Positions 34,386 through 46,322 of a stretch of DNA of 64,000 nt are shown here, piece by piece (the first letter of the stretch is position 1; every line of letters begins with the position of its first letter). The DNA is from Siphonodentalium dalli (Eukaryota > Mollusca > Scaphopoda > Gadilida > Siphonodentaliidae). The notes beneath the pieces are model-generated. The model saw only the letters and a list, made by a program, of their open reading frames with translations. It was not told the origin of the DNA and did not search any database. Where the stretch lies: the NCBI GenBank assembly GCA_032622095.1, contig CP136064.1:46761573-46825572 (forward strand), in the 5' to 3' direction. The translations under genes and the position numbers were made by a program.

Positions 34386-35332
34386 ACAGAGATGTCCACA
34401 TTGAATGTGCAACTGCACACCTTGAACCATACCAAATATCCAAGTCTATGAAATTCCTTTGCACCCCATCGCACTTGGGTTGGAAATTTCCAACTATCTC
34501 AAGCTGGTACTGTTGTAAATTTCAGTGAAAGTAGGAAAATGTAAAACTTTTGGCCTAAAACAACAAATTGCACTGAATCATGCCAAATTCAACGCAACTT
34601 TGATTTAATATTTTGACAAAACACGCTGACGTCATGATAATACAAATATTTAAAATAAAAGAAAACATAAATAATAATTAGAAGTAGAATAGCATTGGTG
34701 TCTTCGAATCCATGCCTGATCGACAGTGCAAGTGTCTTTTGTGTGGCAGCAACTTTTGATATGACAAAAATAGCGATTACACTCAGGTGGTTGAATGCAA
34801 TATTGACACTTTTTCTTCTCTGAACTGATTTTATCCTCTGGACTAGCTGAAGTTGATGGGGGGGGGGGGGGGGGGGTAAACTATTACTATTAATTGTTAG
34901 TTGTGAGAAAATGATGCAAATTTATATTTCAGGTTCTGACATTTCACGTGGTAAGGATTGAGGCCCATTTCAGAGGCAGGAGGGGATGTGTGGCATAACT
35001 TTTAAAATAACAAAATGAAAATCAGCCAACACCAGCTTCACCAGCTCCAATGAAGATTTTTCTCAGTTTCTATATAAGACTGTGACATTGGTCAAGACAG
35101 ATAAATGGTTGCAAAGACACAGTTAAAGAAAAAAATGAGAACAAAACTTTCTCAAGAGAAGACACCACCTAAGGCTGTGTAAAAGACAAAGTTATGATTC
35201 ATCCTTCTCCTATACCCCACTTCAATGCAAAGGATTGCAAAGTTTGGTGCGAGATATAGAAATTAGTTCTGTCGGTCTTGTGCATATGTCTGTTAGGAAA
35301 TATTTTGCTCTATTTTGTTTAGGTGTAATTTT
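34386..35332. other. No recognisable gene; G run at about 34857-34876
   Basis: Partly similar to 26500-26560 (words such as TTCCAACTA and ACCCCAT). Otherwise unassigned, with a G homopolymer. Confidence 0.35.
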
Positions 35333-36288
35333 TAGCTCAACTTGCCAAAGTAAAATGTAAGCTATTGCCATGGGATGGCGTTTGTCTGAGCGTGTATCCG
35401 TCCATCTGTCAACAATTTCCCTACAGGTCACAGCTCTCATCCGATCATCACCAACTTCATAAGGATCTTTGGAGTGACCTCTACATGGGAGCCATGAATG
35501 TTTCCCGAAATTCGTTTAAAACAGCCATTTTGGATTTCAAATTTGAATTCATCGGCACACCTTTTAGTCGGTATTTATTGGAAAAATGTTTTGAAAATTT
35601 ACAGCCATGTTTAGGGTCACCTCTGGGTGGTGGCTATCAAAATTGAATGAATTTTTATGAAAAACATAGCTGCTGGCAGCCATCTTAGATTTTACTCTTT
35701 GCATGACTAAATTCTTTGGTGCCCTACAGTAGGCTAGAGATCACATCCATAATCCATTCGTCACCAAAATTCATATTAACCACTAGATAAAGAGTCATTA
35801 AATTTAGTTGAAAAACATGGCCACCAGTGGCCATTTTGGATTTTATTCTTTGCATAATCCTTCGCCATTTCCTACAGGCCACATCCCTCATTGTCACTAG
35901 ATGGGAGCCATCAAATTTTTTTTAAACAAACATACGGCCATCTTGGATTTCACAAATTAATTCATCGGCACACGCTGCAGCGGACGTTTATTGGAGAAAT
36001 GTTCAAAAAATTTACAGGCATTTCACGATCACTTCTGGATGGCAGCTCTTGAATTTGAACAATATTCAAAGAACTGCCGGCAGCCATCTTGGATTTTACT
36101 CTTTGCATCACTAAATACATTGTCATGCCCTTGACTGGCAACATTATTTTTTTTCTCATTGATCCCAAACTTCAGAAGGTGCTTCGGGTTGACCTCTGGT
36201 GAACGCTACTTAAAAATAACAACTTTCCGCATTCCTTATATCTCCATTGGCTGTAATGTATGAATTATCACCTCTCCAGGTTGAGCTA
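35333..36288. mobile_element. TAGCTCAAC-ended repeat element, copy 1
   Basis: Starts TAGCTCAACTTGCC and ends GGTTGAGCTA, an inverted pair, followed by the small palindrome AGTGTCATTGACACT. Inside, GGCCACCAGTGGCCATTTTG-type words recur about every 150-180 bp with TTTTACTCTTTGCATGAC. A second copy lies at 39289. The 93-codon frame at 35365 is a by-product of the repeat. Confidence 0.7.
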
Positions 36289-36409
36289 CAGTGTCATTGA
36301 CACTTTCATTATTAAAGATACATAATACGATTCAATGGTCCCCATATCATCCAGTAAAACAACAATGGAATTTCACAAAAAGCTGATTTGGTTATCCAAA
36401 TTAGTATAT

Positions 36410-37461
36410 CCCCATTTGCGTAGGTCCCATAAATGGGCGAAAAAAAAAATTTGAAGGGAGGAATGGGTGTATGTATATCTCAATTGAGACATATTTTAAA
36501 CGAAAATTGATACAATAATCGATAAAAGTGGCTTGTTCTATCAAAAATATGTGCCAAGGTTGATAAACATTTGCTGTGTATACCTTACTTGTATTTAAAT
36601 TTGTGCAGCACTATTGTTTTGCTCAGTTTTAAATGGGCGAATTTAAAATGGACACAAATATTTTTTGTAAATATCTTGGATCTGATGACAGTTTAAGTGG
36701 ATTAATCATTCCCGAAGATACATGTATATCTTAAACACCATCAAGACAGATTTACATAGTGTAAAACATAACTGCGTCATCAATTTGTTGTGAAGATGTG
36801 TGTTTATATGCTCGAAATAATTATTCGGACACTGAAATAGTTATAGACATCATTGAAATGAACTAGAAAGAAGTAAAACCACAACCGTGTATATGCTACT
36901 TGTCTGCAGGTTGTGTTGACATAACTAATTCAGGCTATTTGGTCAGGGAAGGTGTCACTCCATGGTTGTAGGTCGTGCTTTCGCGAACCATCAGTCTGGA
37001 TCATGTGTACTTCTTAACAATCACATGTATTTGAACATCATCAATGTTACCATGTTTTGTCACTTCACATATGGGTAATTGTGTTGATGTTGGTTGCTTG
37101 TATGAAACTATTGGCATACATGCAGACCTATATTTGTCCATTCAGTCTAACATTGAGTAATGTGTGTAATACATCAACATAGCCATTTTGTTTGCCATGT
37201 AGTTTTAAATTTGCACATCGATGGGTGTGCAAAAATTAGTACTGCACGAAAATTAAATACGAGTAAGGTAGGCATATATTTCACTGTATGCCCATAGCGA
37301 ATGTTTATCATCATATTGGTCTGCACCAGTGACATCGGAGGATATTATTGATAGAACAAGCCACTATTATCATGTCGTTATTCATTTTAAATCAGTCTAA
37401 ATTGACTGTTCCCCTTGAAATCTCTCTTTTTCGCCATTTTAGGGCACCTCTGCAAATGGGG
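36410..37461. mobile_element. DNA element with long (~180 bp) imperfect inverted repeats
   Basis: CCCCATTTGCGTAGGTCCCA at the left pairs with the inverse of the right end (CCCCATTTGCAGAGGTGCCC). Similarity then runs inward through GGCGAAAAA, AAGTGGCTTGTTCTATCA and TGATAAACATT. No coding potential. The target duplication is unresolved. Confidence 0.75.
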
Positions 37462-38171
37462 ACCTATTGCAATTAGTCACAATGTATGGTAGTGTTATTA
37501 GTTGTTAATATTGATATGATATTGTCACTTGCCATAGTATATATAAGTTTTATCGTGCCTCGACTTGTAACTTCACATTGTAACTTCACAATCTTTGGAA
37601 ACTCTGTCTCTTTGATGCTGTAATATATAAGCAATGGGGCACAAATTCCCAAAATTATGAAACTATGAAGAACTTTAGGATATCGGACGTTTTCCTAAAA
37701 CCAATTCAAACTTCTCAAAATAAAATTTATATTTTGCTTACAAACAAGACAAATGTTAAAACATTGACAATGGGCAATTCGCAGTAAGAACATGTTATAT
37801 TATTTGATTACTGATGTGGAAGCTATAATTATTTCAAGCTGCGTGATACATACTGTTCATGCATCATTTTCATATGTGTAAACATATTTTATTTTAAAAA
37901 AGTGGGGTATACTGTTTTGCACCTGTCTAGCCGTCCGTCAGACGTGCGTACGTACGTCTGATGTCTTTTCATATCATAACTTGAACAGTAGCTTGGATCT
38001 CAATGCAATTTGGTAGGACATTAAATTGAGGGCTCCTTTCGTCTTTTATAGTACGCATCACAAAAACAAAATCTCCAATGTCATTTTTCCCCTCATAGTT
38101 CAAATGCATCGCCCGTGGCATCACGTGACCAGAACATTGAAATCGATTGATAATTCACAGCTGATACTCTA
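37462..38171. other. No recognisable gene
   Basis: AT-rich, with a short palindrome near 37950 (CAGACGTGCGTACGTACGTC) and CCGTCCGTC words typical of the dispersed repeats around it. Confidence 0.35.
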
Positions 38172-38732
38172 GACCAAGTCTTCTTGGTCCACAACATCGG
38201 ATATCGGTTGGGATGATGCTGTTTTAGGACTAAGTCCCCTCCTGTTACTCTTCTATAATGGACTTTCTTTCAAAATATGTACTATATTTACATGTGAAGC
38301 CCAGACATTCACATGAACCCCTGAATGTGATAAATAATCTGACAGAATAATCTTGATAGAAAAGGTAAAGTGATGATATGATCGTTTCATGTATTGTTTA
38401 AATACATTTTCTGATAGCGAGACAAATCAAAATTCTCTGGAAAACAAAGCTTTGTTTACTTATCAATTTTGTTGCTCTGACATTTAATGGACCTCTGATA
38501 TAATTATGCATGTTTGATACTTTTGTATCATCATGCTTGGGAAAGGCTGCCATCTATGTTCATATACACAAAGCATCCATTTGACCTCATCTGAAGACAT
38601 ATAAGCAAGATAACTCCCACACACAATTATGGATGTAAAGTTTGTTGTAGAAGAGTAATGGGAGGGGACTCTTCCAAAACAGCATCAACCCAACAGATGT
38701 CCCAAGCTGTTGTGGACTGAGAAGACTTGGTC
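38172..38732. mobile_element. TA-flanked element, 561 bp, with ~95 bp inverted repeats
   Basis: The left end GACCAAGTCTTCTTGGTCCA and the right end in inverse (GACCAAGTCTTCTCAGTCCA) continue through GTTGGG(A/T)TGATGCTGTTTT and GTCCCCTCC. TA stands on both sides (38170-38171, 38733-38734). No coding capacity. Confidence 0.8.
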
Positions 38733-38956
38733 TAGTGAAACTCAAGCTATTATTGGACCGATTTGGTTCTGTGTGGGTTAAAAATACGAAGTTTCCGGTG
38801 GAGCTATAATCATCAATCCTTGTCCGTCCGTCCATCAAGAATCATCTTCTCCTCCAGAACCGTTAGACATAATGGGTTCATATTTGGTGTGGATGTTCCC
38901 TATGTGAATCACATTCAGGTTTGTTCAAATGAGGTCACCCGTTCAAATAGTTGAAT

Positions 38957-39230
38957 TTCATTGGGGCGAATGGGTTCATATTTGGTACAATTGGTCCTTG
39001 GGGGACTGTGATTCAGATTAGTTCAAATGAGGTCACTGGGTCAAATGTTGACGGAGCCAGTGACATAACTCAAAAAAACAAAACAAATTTTAATTCAGTA
39101 TTTTTGGAATTTTCACCTTGCTCAATTTAACAAACAGAATTTTTTTTTAAACATGTTATAAAATTTGAAAATGGTGACACCATTATAACATCTGCAGAGT
39201 TATGAAACTTTAATCTTTAATGAAATTATA
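38957..39230 (+). repeat. Second copy of the 30660-30918 repeat
   Basis: Shares GGGTTCATATTTGGTACAA, GGGGGACTGTTATTCAGAT (one change), GTGACACCATTATAACATCT and GCAGAGTTATGAAACTTTAA. An A-rich and T-rich middle differs in length. Confidence 0.8.
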
Positions 39231-39288
39231 TTCGGTATGGATGGGCCTTGGGTGACCGGGTTCAGATTTGTTCAAATAGGGTCATTTT

Positions 39289-39943
39289 TAGCTCAACTTA
39301 CTTTGTAAGTTTGAGCTATTGCCATGAGTTGGCATCCGTCGTCTGTGTGTCTGTCAACAATTTCCTTTGGCGCGGGCTACAGGTCGTACCTTTGGTCTGA
39401 TCTTTATGAAATTTGTCATGATTGTTGACATTGACATGTAGATGGGAACGAGTCATTTTGGGGTCATTCGGCCAAAAAACATGGCCGCTGGTGGCCATCT
39501 TGAATTTCAAAATTAAATCCATTGGCGCGGTCTACAGGTAGTCCTGTTCGTCTGATCATCATGAAATTTGTCATGGATGTTAATATTGACATGTAGATGG
39601 GAACGAGTCATTTTGGGGTCGTTCTGTCAAACAACATGGCCGCCAGCAGCCATTTTGGATTTTACTCTTTGCATGACTGAATCCTTGGGCGTGGGCTGCA
39701 GATCGTAGCTTTAGTCGGATCTTCATGAAATTTGTCATAGATGTCAACAATGACATGTAGACGGGAACGAGTTATTTTGGGGCCATTTGGCCAAAAAACA
39801 TGGCCGCTGGTGGCCATCTTGGATTTTACTCTTTGCATGACTAAATCCTTTGGCACAGCTAGGTTAGACATTTCAATTAGCACCTTTCCTATTCCTCCAT
39901 TTACTGTCAACCATTAAAATATTCCCCTACCTAAGTTGAGCTA
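39289..39943. mobile_element. TAGCTCAAC-ended repeat element, copy 2
   Basis: Starts TAGCTCAACTTACTTTGTAA, which itself folds back on GTTTGAGCTA, and ends AGTTGAGCTA plus CAGTGTCACTGACACT. It has three internal tandem units of 150-180 bp containing ATGGGAACGAGTCATTTTGG, ATGGCCGCTGGTGGCCATCT and TTTTACTCTTTGCATGAC. Better preserved than copy 1. Confidence 0.75.
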
Positions 39944-39967
39944 CAGTGTCACTGACACTTATATTAT

Positions 39968-40500
39968 GTTTACCCATACCATAGTATGGTAAACATAGTG
40001 TCGTTGTCCGGATTGACCACTCGTCGTTAGTCCGTCGTCTGTTTGTAGACACTTTACGCATGGTGCGATAACTGAAATATTTTCTATCTGATCAGAACCA
40101 AATTTTGTATATGAATTTCTCAGCACCAAATACAGATCAAGTTTGAATATGGGTTTGATCCGATTTTTGTAATGGAATTTTAGCCCTTTTTCGACTTAGA
40201 ATTCATGCATGCTGCCACAACTCAAAAACAATTTATCTGACCGTCACCAAATCTGGTATGCGAGTTTCTTAGCCCAAAATACATATCAAGTTTGAATATG
40301 GGTTTGATCCGATATTTTTTAATGGAGTTATGGCCCTTTGACATAGAATTCATGCATGCTTCGATAAATCAACCATTTTTCAAACTGATAGAAACCAAAT
40401 TTTGTATGTGAGTTTCTCAACTCAAAATACAGATCAAGTTCGAATATGGGTTTGATCCGATATTATTTAATGGCGGGCATTATGACCCTTTGATTATTTT
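39968..40500 (+). repeat. Dispersed repeat starting with TACCATAGTATGGTA hairpin, copy 1
   Basis: Opens with a 27 bp palindrome GTTTACCCATACCATAGTAT... at 39968, then GTCCGGATTGAC and AGACACTTTACGCATGGTGC. Then come tandem units of about 135-145 bp with AACCAAATTTTGTAT, AATACAGATCAAGTTTGAAT and GGGTTTGATCCGAT. Copy 2 is at 42880. Confidence 0.75.
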
Positions 40501-40654
40501 ATTCATCTCTAAAATATGTATCTCTAAGATACACAGTTTGCACTGTCCAAGTAGAATCTAATAAATCAGGTTTACAATGCCATGAAGTTGTCTTCTCACG
40601 TTGAGCAACAGAGATAGTATCAAGTGACAATGACTCTCTCTTGCATTGAGTTAA

Positions 40655-42042
40655 TGGACCTATCCATAGGTACCGCCCCAATTTCAATTATAGCCAATGA
40701 GCCGATAGCTTAAACCCGGAAGCGACATAGGACTGCCTAGTGATATGAATTGCACCACAAGCCAGTCCCTAACTACAGTTGTAAGCTATAGGGAATTTAC
40801 GAACACGGGAGCAAAATATGTCTTAAAAAGCTACAATGGTGTTGATATGTGCATGTGGAACATGTCCGATTGACGAACGATATTTATACATGTTTTAGTT
40901 CGGTTTCCTATATAAAAAAAAGTAACTATGACATCTCTTTAGGCTGGATTAAACAATGCCACCGACCACACTCGGATCCTAGTGTTATTTAAATTTCAAT
41001 ATTTATATATAACAGATTTCAGACTAAAACGTGGAAATAGTAGTCCCGATCGGTGATGCGTTATGAATATTAATTGTGCCGCGAGTATGTGTTTTATGTG
41101 AAGTGTTTTTCGTTATAAATGTATACATTTGTTGCTGTTATAACATCGTGGTAATATTGAGTTCGACTGTCTGCTATTCGCACTAACCTGTAGGAGCTCG
41201 TGCGAACGTCGATCTTACTGAATCCATTTGAGAATCTAAAGCTTCCTCCGACAATGTACGTGTAAATGAGAATCAACAGATGTTTTCCAAGAGAATTACA
41301 CGAAATTTCACACATTGCACGTGCTTCACAGTGTATACACGCAACCTTCACCGAACAAGTTCACTTTGTGCCATTTGTTGCCTCGACATGGCAACATGCA
41401 ACAGACTCCATGATAGTCGGCATTTTCTTTAATGTACATTATTTACGGGAAAATAGGATGTGCAATTTTAAAAGGCCATTATTTGATAATCCTTTGCATC
41501 CGGCCTGATGGCACCAGGGTTCATTCAGGACGCTCGTGTATGGTAATCTGATATCGTTATATTTATTTCGACAAAAGAGGGATTATAGATTAATTACCAC
41601 ATGTACACCTACGTTTGGTTTATTGCATCAAGGTGTGAACCATTAGCATAGCTTCGATAGTAAATTTGCTATTTGATATTGAAGTTTCATAATGGCTTCA
41701 TTTACACCGTTTGATTCAACGTATGCCTAAACATCTATCTTTGTTGTTTATCGGAAGTGACCTAACAATCACACCTGTTTTTTTTTTTAAACTGGTTCTA
41801 TTTTTGTTTATATCTAATGACAGTCACTTTTTCATGTTGCATATATACACACAAAGGTATCTTGAAAATCGTGATATTCAGAAGGGACCTATATTATGGT
41901 GTTACATGGCGTTTAACAACACAGTCCTTTCTCATCGGAAGCTATTTTAGCACTGAAGAGATAGCGGAATTGAGATGGCTTGTGGTGCGTAGTAACAGTA
42001 ACCATGCAGTCTACAGGTGGGCGGGACGTACGGATAGGTCCA
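40655..42042. mobile_element. TTAA-flanked DNA transposon, 1.39 kb
   Basis: Ends TGGACCTATCCATAGG and, in inverse, TGGACCTATCCGTACG, with further match at CCGCCC and at GCACCACAAGCCA. TTAA flanks both sides (40651-40654, 42043-42046). TTAA duplications belong to piggyBac and Kolobok elements; because TTAA is a palindrome a shorter TTA or TA duplication is not excluded. No transposase was recognised in the short frames inside. Confidence 0.75.
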
Positions 42043-42163
42043 TTAACTGCTAGCAGATGTGTTGGCCATATGATGAGATATCATAGATGGAATGTTTATG
42101 CTTTTATATTTTATATGCATGGTTATTTAAATTTCATCTTAACCCTTTACCCAGCAGAACGGC

Positions 42164-42424
42164 CCTGTGCCAATGCATTCTCTTATATATGCGAATCGAC
42201 AGAATGCATTGGCTTAACACATATTAAAAATGATAAAATTGTCAAAGAATGTAGAAAAATATTATAAAAAATGTTACAAAATGTACGAAAAAATTAAAAA
42301 ATTGTTAAAGAATGTAAGAAAAAATGGTAAAAAAGATTTTTTTTTAGGCCAATGCATTCTCTTATATATATGCGAGGCGACCTATGGTCAACTCGCATAT
42401 ATAAGAGAATGCATTGGCACAGGG
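42164..42424. repeat. Foldback repeats (CCAATGCATTCTCTTATATA family), inner copies
   Basis: A palindrome at 42349-42424 and a shortened one at 42164-42222 match the cluster at 14005-14490, including the GCGACCTATGGTC loop. Between them lie A-rich words (AAAAATTGTTAAAGAATGTA) also present near 14205. Confidence 0.75.
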
Positions 42425-42879
42425 CATAACTGTAACCATCACAATGTGGTCAATGAACCGGTTCCAATGATATCCATATTTGTATGGTTTTATTGAGATG
42501 GACCGAAGATATTTTAGGATGTTGAAGCTTTATTTGGGCGTTTTTGGCCGGTTTGTTGGTTAAAGGGTTAAAGGCATAATCTGGTTTTATGGTTTAATAG
42601 CATTACTATTGGAGGTTAATAATGTGATTGTGTTTAGTAGATTTGTTGGTTGCATGGGAAGACAACTTGAGAGCTCTGTATCAGTCTATGAGAACAAAAT
42701 AATTATTCAAAACACTTTTAGAACTGTAGGTCTAGTTTGTTTTATTTATATATTAATGGAAAGCTTTTTCGACATTGATTTCAATTGATTACAAATGTGA
42801 ATAGAAATATTAAAGAGGCACAACAGGTTTGAACTTTGATACATTTTTCTTGTACTCTGCATGAGATAAAACTTTTTAT
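42425..42879. other. No recognisable gene
   Basis: AT-rich; nothing assigned. Confidence 0.35.
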
Positions 42880-43290
42880 GTGTACCTATACCATAGTATG
42901 GTACACATAGTGTCAATGTCCGGATTGACAACTCGTCGTTCATCCATCCATCTGTACATCCATCTGTCTGTCCGTCCGTAGACACTTTAGGCATAATGCG
43001 ATAACTCTAACATTTTCTATTTGATCGGAACCAAATTTTGTATACAGGTTTCTCAGCCCAAAATACAGTTCTAGTTCGAATATGGGTTTGAATAGAGTTT
43101 TTTTTTTTTACAGTTTTGGCTGGTTATGGCCCTTTTTTACTTATAATTTACACATGCTGCCATAACTCAAAAACAATTTCATCTGATTGACACCAAATTT
43201 GGTATGTGAGATTATCAAGTTCGAATTTGGGTTTGATCCGATTTATTTTAAAGGAGTTATGACCCCTTTTTTTTTGTTAAAAATTTTAAT
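42880..43290 (+). repeat. TACCATAGTATGGTA-hairpin repeat, copy 2
   Basis: Opens GTGTACCTATACCATAGTAT and continues with GTCCGGATTGACAACTCGTC, AGACACTTTAGGCAT and the GGGTTTGA tandem unit. Downstream to 43420 is A/T-rich low-complexity DNA. Confidence 0.75.
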
Positions 43291-43960
43291 TTAAATTTTT
43301 TTTTTAGATTGAATTTCCTTGCTCAATTTAACACGCAAAAAATATTAAAAAACTTTTATATTAAATACCGGTAATAAAAAAAATATTTAATTAAAAAAAA
43401 AAAATTCATTGACACTAATTTGTTTTAGTTGTATACCATTAATTAGGTGTGATGTCCTTTTTTGAAGATATGAAGATTTTATTGCAATAGTTGCATGTAA
43501 TATAATGATAGCAATAAATTGCCATGTGAACATCCAATATCCAGAGTATATGAGAGTACCTTTAATAGATGTCATTCCAAGCGAAATCTGTTATTAATTG
43601 AGTGGTGACATATGTTACAAAGCTCTAGGGGGTGGTTGTATGCAGGTAAAGACAAACAACCTGCTGGCTGGATAATTGTTTATCCTATCTGTCAAATTTA
43701 TTAATGGCTAAACCATTGGATCTCACAGTGAGAGGTCATTGTGTGAATAGGGACAGAGTTATGAGATTTAAATCAACTCCTCCCCCACCCCAAATACTTT
43801 AACCCCTTCTTAAGACAAATTATTTGAGCTTTTGTTTTTAAGTTTAAGTACTGATATATGTATTACTGTGATCATATCTTAGACCAATTATCAGTTATAG
43901 CTAATCGCTATCGCTAAGGTATGGGTTAAACATCTGTCGATCGTGATTGGCCTCTCGTTA
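43291..43960. other. No recognisable gene
   Basis: A/T-rich low-complexity DNA, then unassigned sequence. Confidence 0.35.
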
Positions 43961-44052
43961 GGAAATGAGGTCCCCAGAGAGTGAATACGTTGTGCTATTC
44001 CACCTTGGGGAATAGTGTCATTAAATTCACCTTTTGTGGACCTCATTCTGCA
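43961..44052. repeat. Hairpin MITE (GAGGTCCCCAGAGGGTGAAT family), copy 3
   Basis: AATGAGGTCCCCAGAGAGTG pairs with the downstream AAATTCACCTTTTGTGGACC and CTCATT. Followed by CAGAGGTCAGACACTC, comparable to copy 2. Confidence 0.75.
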
Positions 44053-44907
44053 GAGGTCAGACACTCTAAATACAGACTTGGCTGTCCCAATATTATTTTG
44101 TTAACCACCACTCATCCAGGTGAAATCATACCCTATTGGATAGTGGGGATATATTTATATTACTAGATGAAGGGATCTCATAGATGGGGATTCACATTTG
44201 TTCTAATAGGGGCAGAGATAAGAGATTTAACTCTCCTCTATCCTGTTTGGTACTGGTATAATAATATTGATTTCTAGGAAGCCTGGGTGGGGGCAATGTT
44301 GGAGGCAACGGGAAAGGAGTGTAGAGCGGTGGAGTTTTGACCCCCTATTTGATCAAAATTTAAACAGTTGAAAATTTCATGCCTGGTATAACATTAGTTG
44401 TAGATTAGATGTTCACATAAAAAATAGGTTAGAATTGTTCTCATAGTTTGGTTTGTTTTTCCCTCATGTATGTTTTTAAACCAACAGTCCATATGTTCCT
44501 ACTTCAGGTTAAACTGTTGGACCAAATTGGCCACAAATTTTAACTTTATTTGGTTTGTAATTTTCAAACGTTTGAGATCTTGAAGTACTGGTACTAGTTG
44601 TAAAATTCAATCTAAGAGGGATGTGCAAAAGGATTTTTGTGAACTTTGTACTGTGGTATGGTTGTTTTCTTTAAAAGGTAAGATATTGGAGATTTGTCAG
44701 TGGTGTGCAATTAGAAATTTCATTTGACGAGCCTTGCTCATCTGAGAATCTCCAGCTATGTCCCTGTTTAGAACTACTTGTCTTAAGTGATATTGTCACG
44801 TGCTGACCCTTGTAGTCTTCAGAGTCTGTCTTTAAAGTCTGGTGAGCGACCCACAGTCGTTGACTGTCTTGTTTATGGGAATAAACAATAAAATAGCTAT
44901 ATAAATA
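44053..44907. repeat. Fragments of the 130 bp GATTCAGATT repeat and its 3' neighbour
   Basis: Weak matches to the 30656-32290 repeat (GGGGATTCACATTTGTTC, AATAGGGGCAGAG). At 44745-44875 there is a good match to 32600-32765 (AGTCTGGTGAGCGACCC, TTGACTGTCTTGTT). Suggests two truncated copies of one larger element. Confidence 0.5.
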
Positions 44908-45067
44908 AAGAAATGAATGCAGTGGGTTTATGCGTGTGTGTTATTGAGAGATACTGCACATAGGTTGTTGTGACACATTTAGTGTCAACCGCTTTACACA
45001 ATGTCCCCAAACGACCACAGCGCCGTGTCCCCCAATAACACACGCACACCCACTACATTCATTTCTT
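44908..45067. mobile_element. Foldback MITE, 160 bp
   Basis: AAGAAATGAATGCAGTGGGT, then TGTGTGTTATTG, pair with CAATAACACACG and ACCCACTACATTCATTTCTT at the far side. The flanks are AT-rich and the target duplication is ambiguous (TA or longer). Confidence 0.7.
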
Positions 45068-46322
45068 AAATACAATATTTTGTGCAACTCTCATTTTATC
45101 TTTGAAGCTCCATACTTTAATATATACATGTATGTACTACTATAGAGCACATATTAGATATTGTTGTTATGGACTTTTCCCGAAATTGAATAAATAGTTT
45201 GACAGTATTTCTCTTTCTCTCTCTCTCCATTGTCCTGGATATATGGCCTCTGAAAACAAGTTGAGGAGAAGACCTTCCAACATTTCATGGATGCATGAGA
45301 TGAAAATAATATTGCCTCTATCGATGAGATGAAACGACATTTTTATATCTTATCCTTTTAAGATATACCAACATGTATAACCAGTGTTATAAATGAAATA
45401 ACCATTGCAAGATGTTTATCAATTACAGATACAGTGCATGCGGTTCTGCATTACATTCAGTCAATAATGAATATATTTACAGGCATGTGGGCAATTGCAT
45501 CTTTCAATAAGTCATTTCTAAAGTGTTTCCATTTGTATTATCCCCCAGCTGTGTCACTAAATTACCCGCTTTTATATAGACAAGAATTCTACTGTCAATA
45601 TTTGGAGATATTTCATCCCAATATCTATAAATTCAAATCAATGTTAGTCAGCAATCTTGAAGCAGTGAAGAAACCACACCTGATGTTACCCACAGATTAC
45701 AATATTTTAGTCGCGCACTTCCATTTCAAATCAAAGTGGTTTGTTCAAAAAGATTCCCTACAGTATCTCCTCTGATGGGCCAACAGAAGCTTGAAGTTTG
45801 CAAAGAATCTTTCCATTTTTTAAACAGTTTAGTTTAAATATTCATCTGATGCCCTGTAGTACTTGTGGAGTTTCAATGTATTGAAGGAACAATAATTTAG
45901 ATATGTGCCTTGAATGGCAAGCGTTTGTATCAATTGTGTGTTGAAAGACAAGCCTGTGTTAGGATCTCCAATAATTGGATAGATGTCTGCATACAGTAAT
46001 ATATTTGAAGCTTTGAAGTACATTTATGACAAATTTGTGGGGATACCTTTACTAAATGGTAGATCAATGATGCACTTCACAATAAGGTGATATGGAGGTG
46101 ATTTTAAAATATGAAAATGGAGCCATCAGACAGTGATCAAGTACCTGCTTGGTGAGGAAACTTGCACTAGAGGAGGGGTGCTGTCAGCGCGGGAACTAAT
46201 CATTCCACCATACAAAAATAAGTCCATCATATCTCTATCAATTACTAGATAGGATACCTGGCATTGCTCAGGTAAAGAATGAACACATTATTAGTGCCCC
46301 CTCCAGTCATTTAAACTATTTA
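45068..46322. other. Unassigned DNA with one 113-codon orphan open frame
   Basis: The plus frame 45434-45775 is preceded by an acceptor-like ...TTACAG at about 45429, but the protein shows no motif, transmembrane segment or family similarity I recognise. The surrounding DNA is AT-rich. Possibly an exon, more likely chance. Confidence 0.25.

Noticed and set aside
45434-45775. 113-codon frame with a possible splice acceptor upstream
   Set aside because: No recognised domain, no partner exon, and the length is within chance for AT-rich DNA. Not called as a gene.
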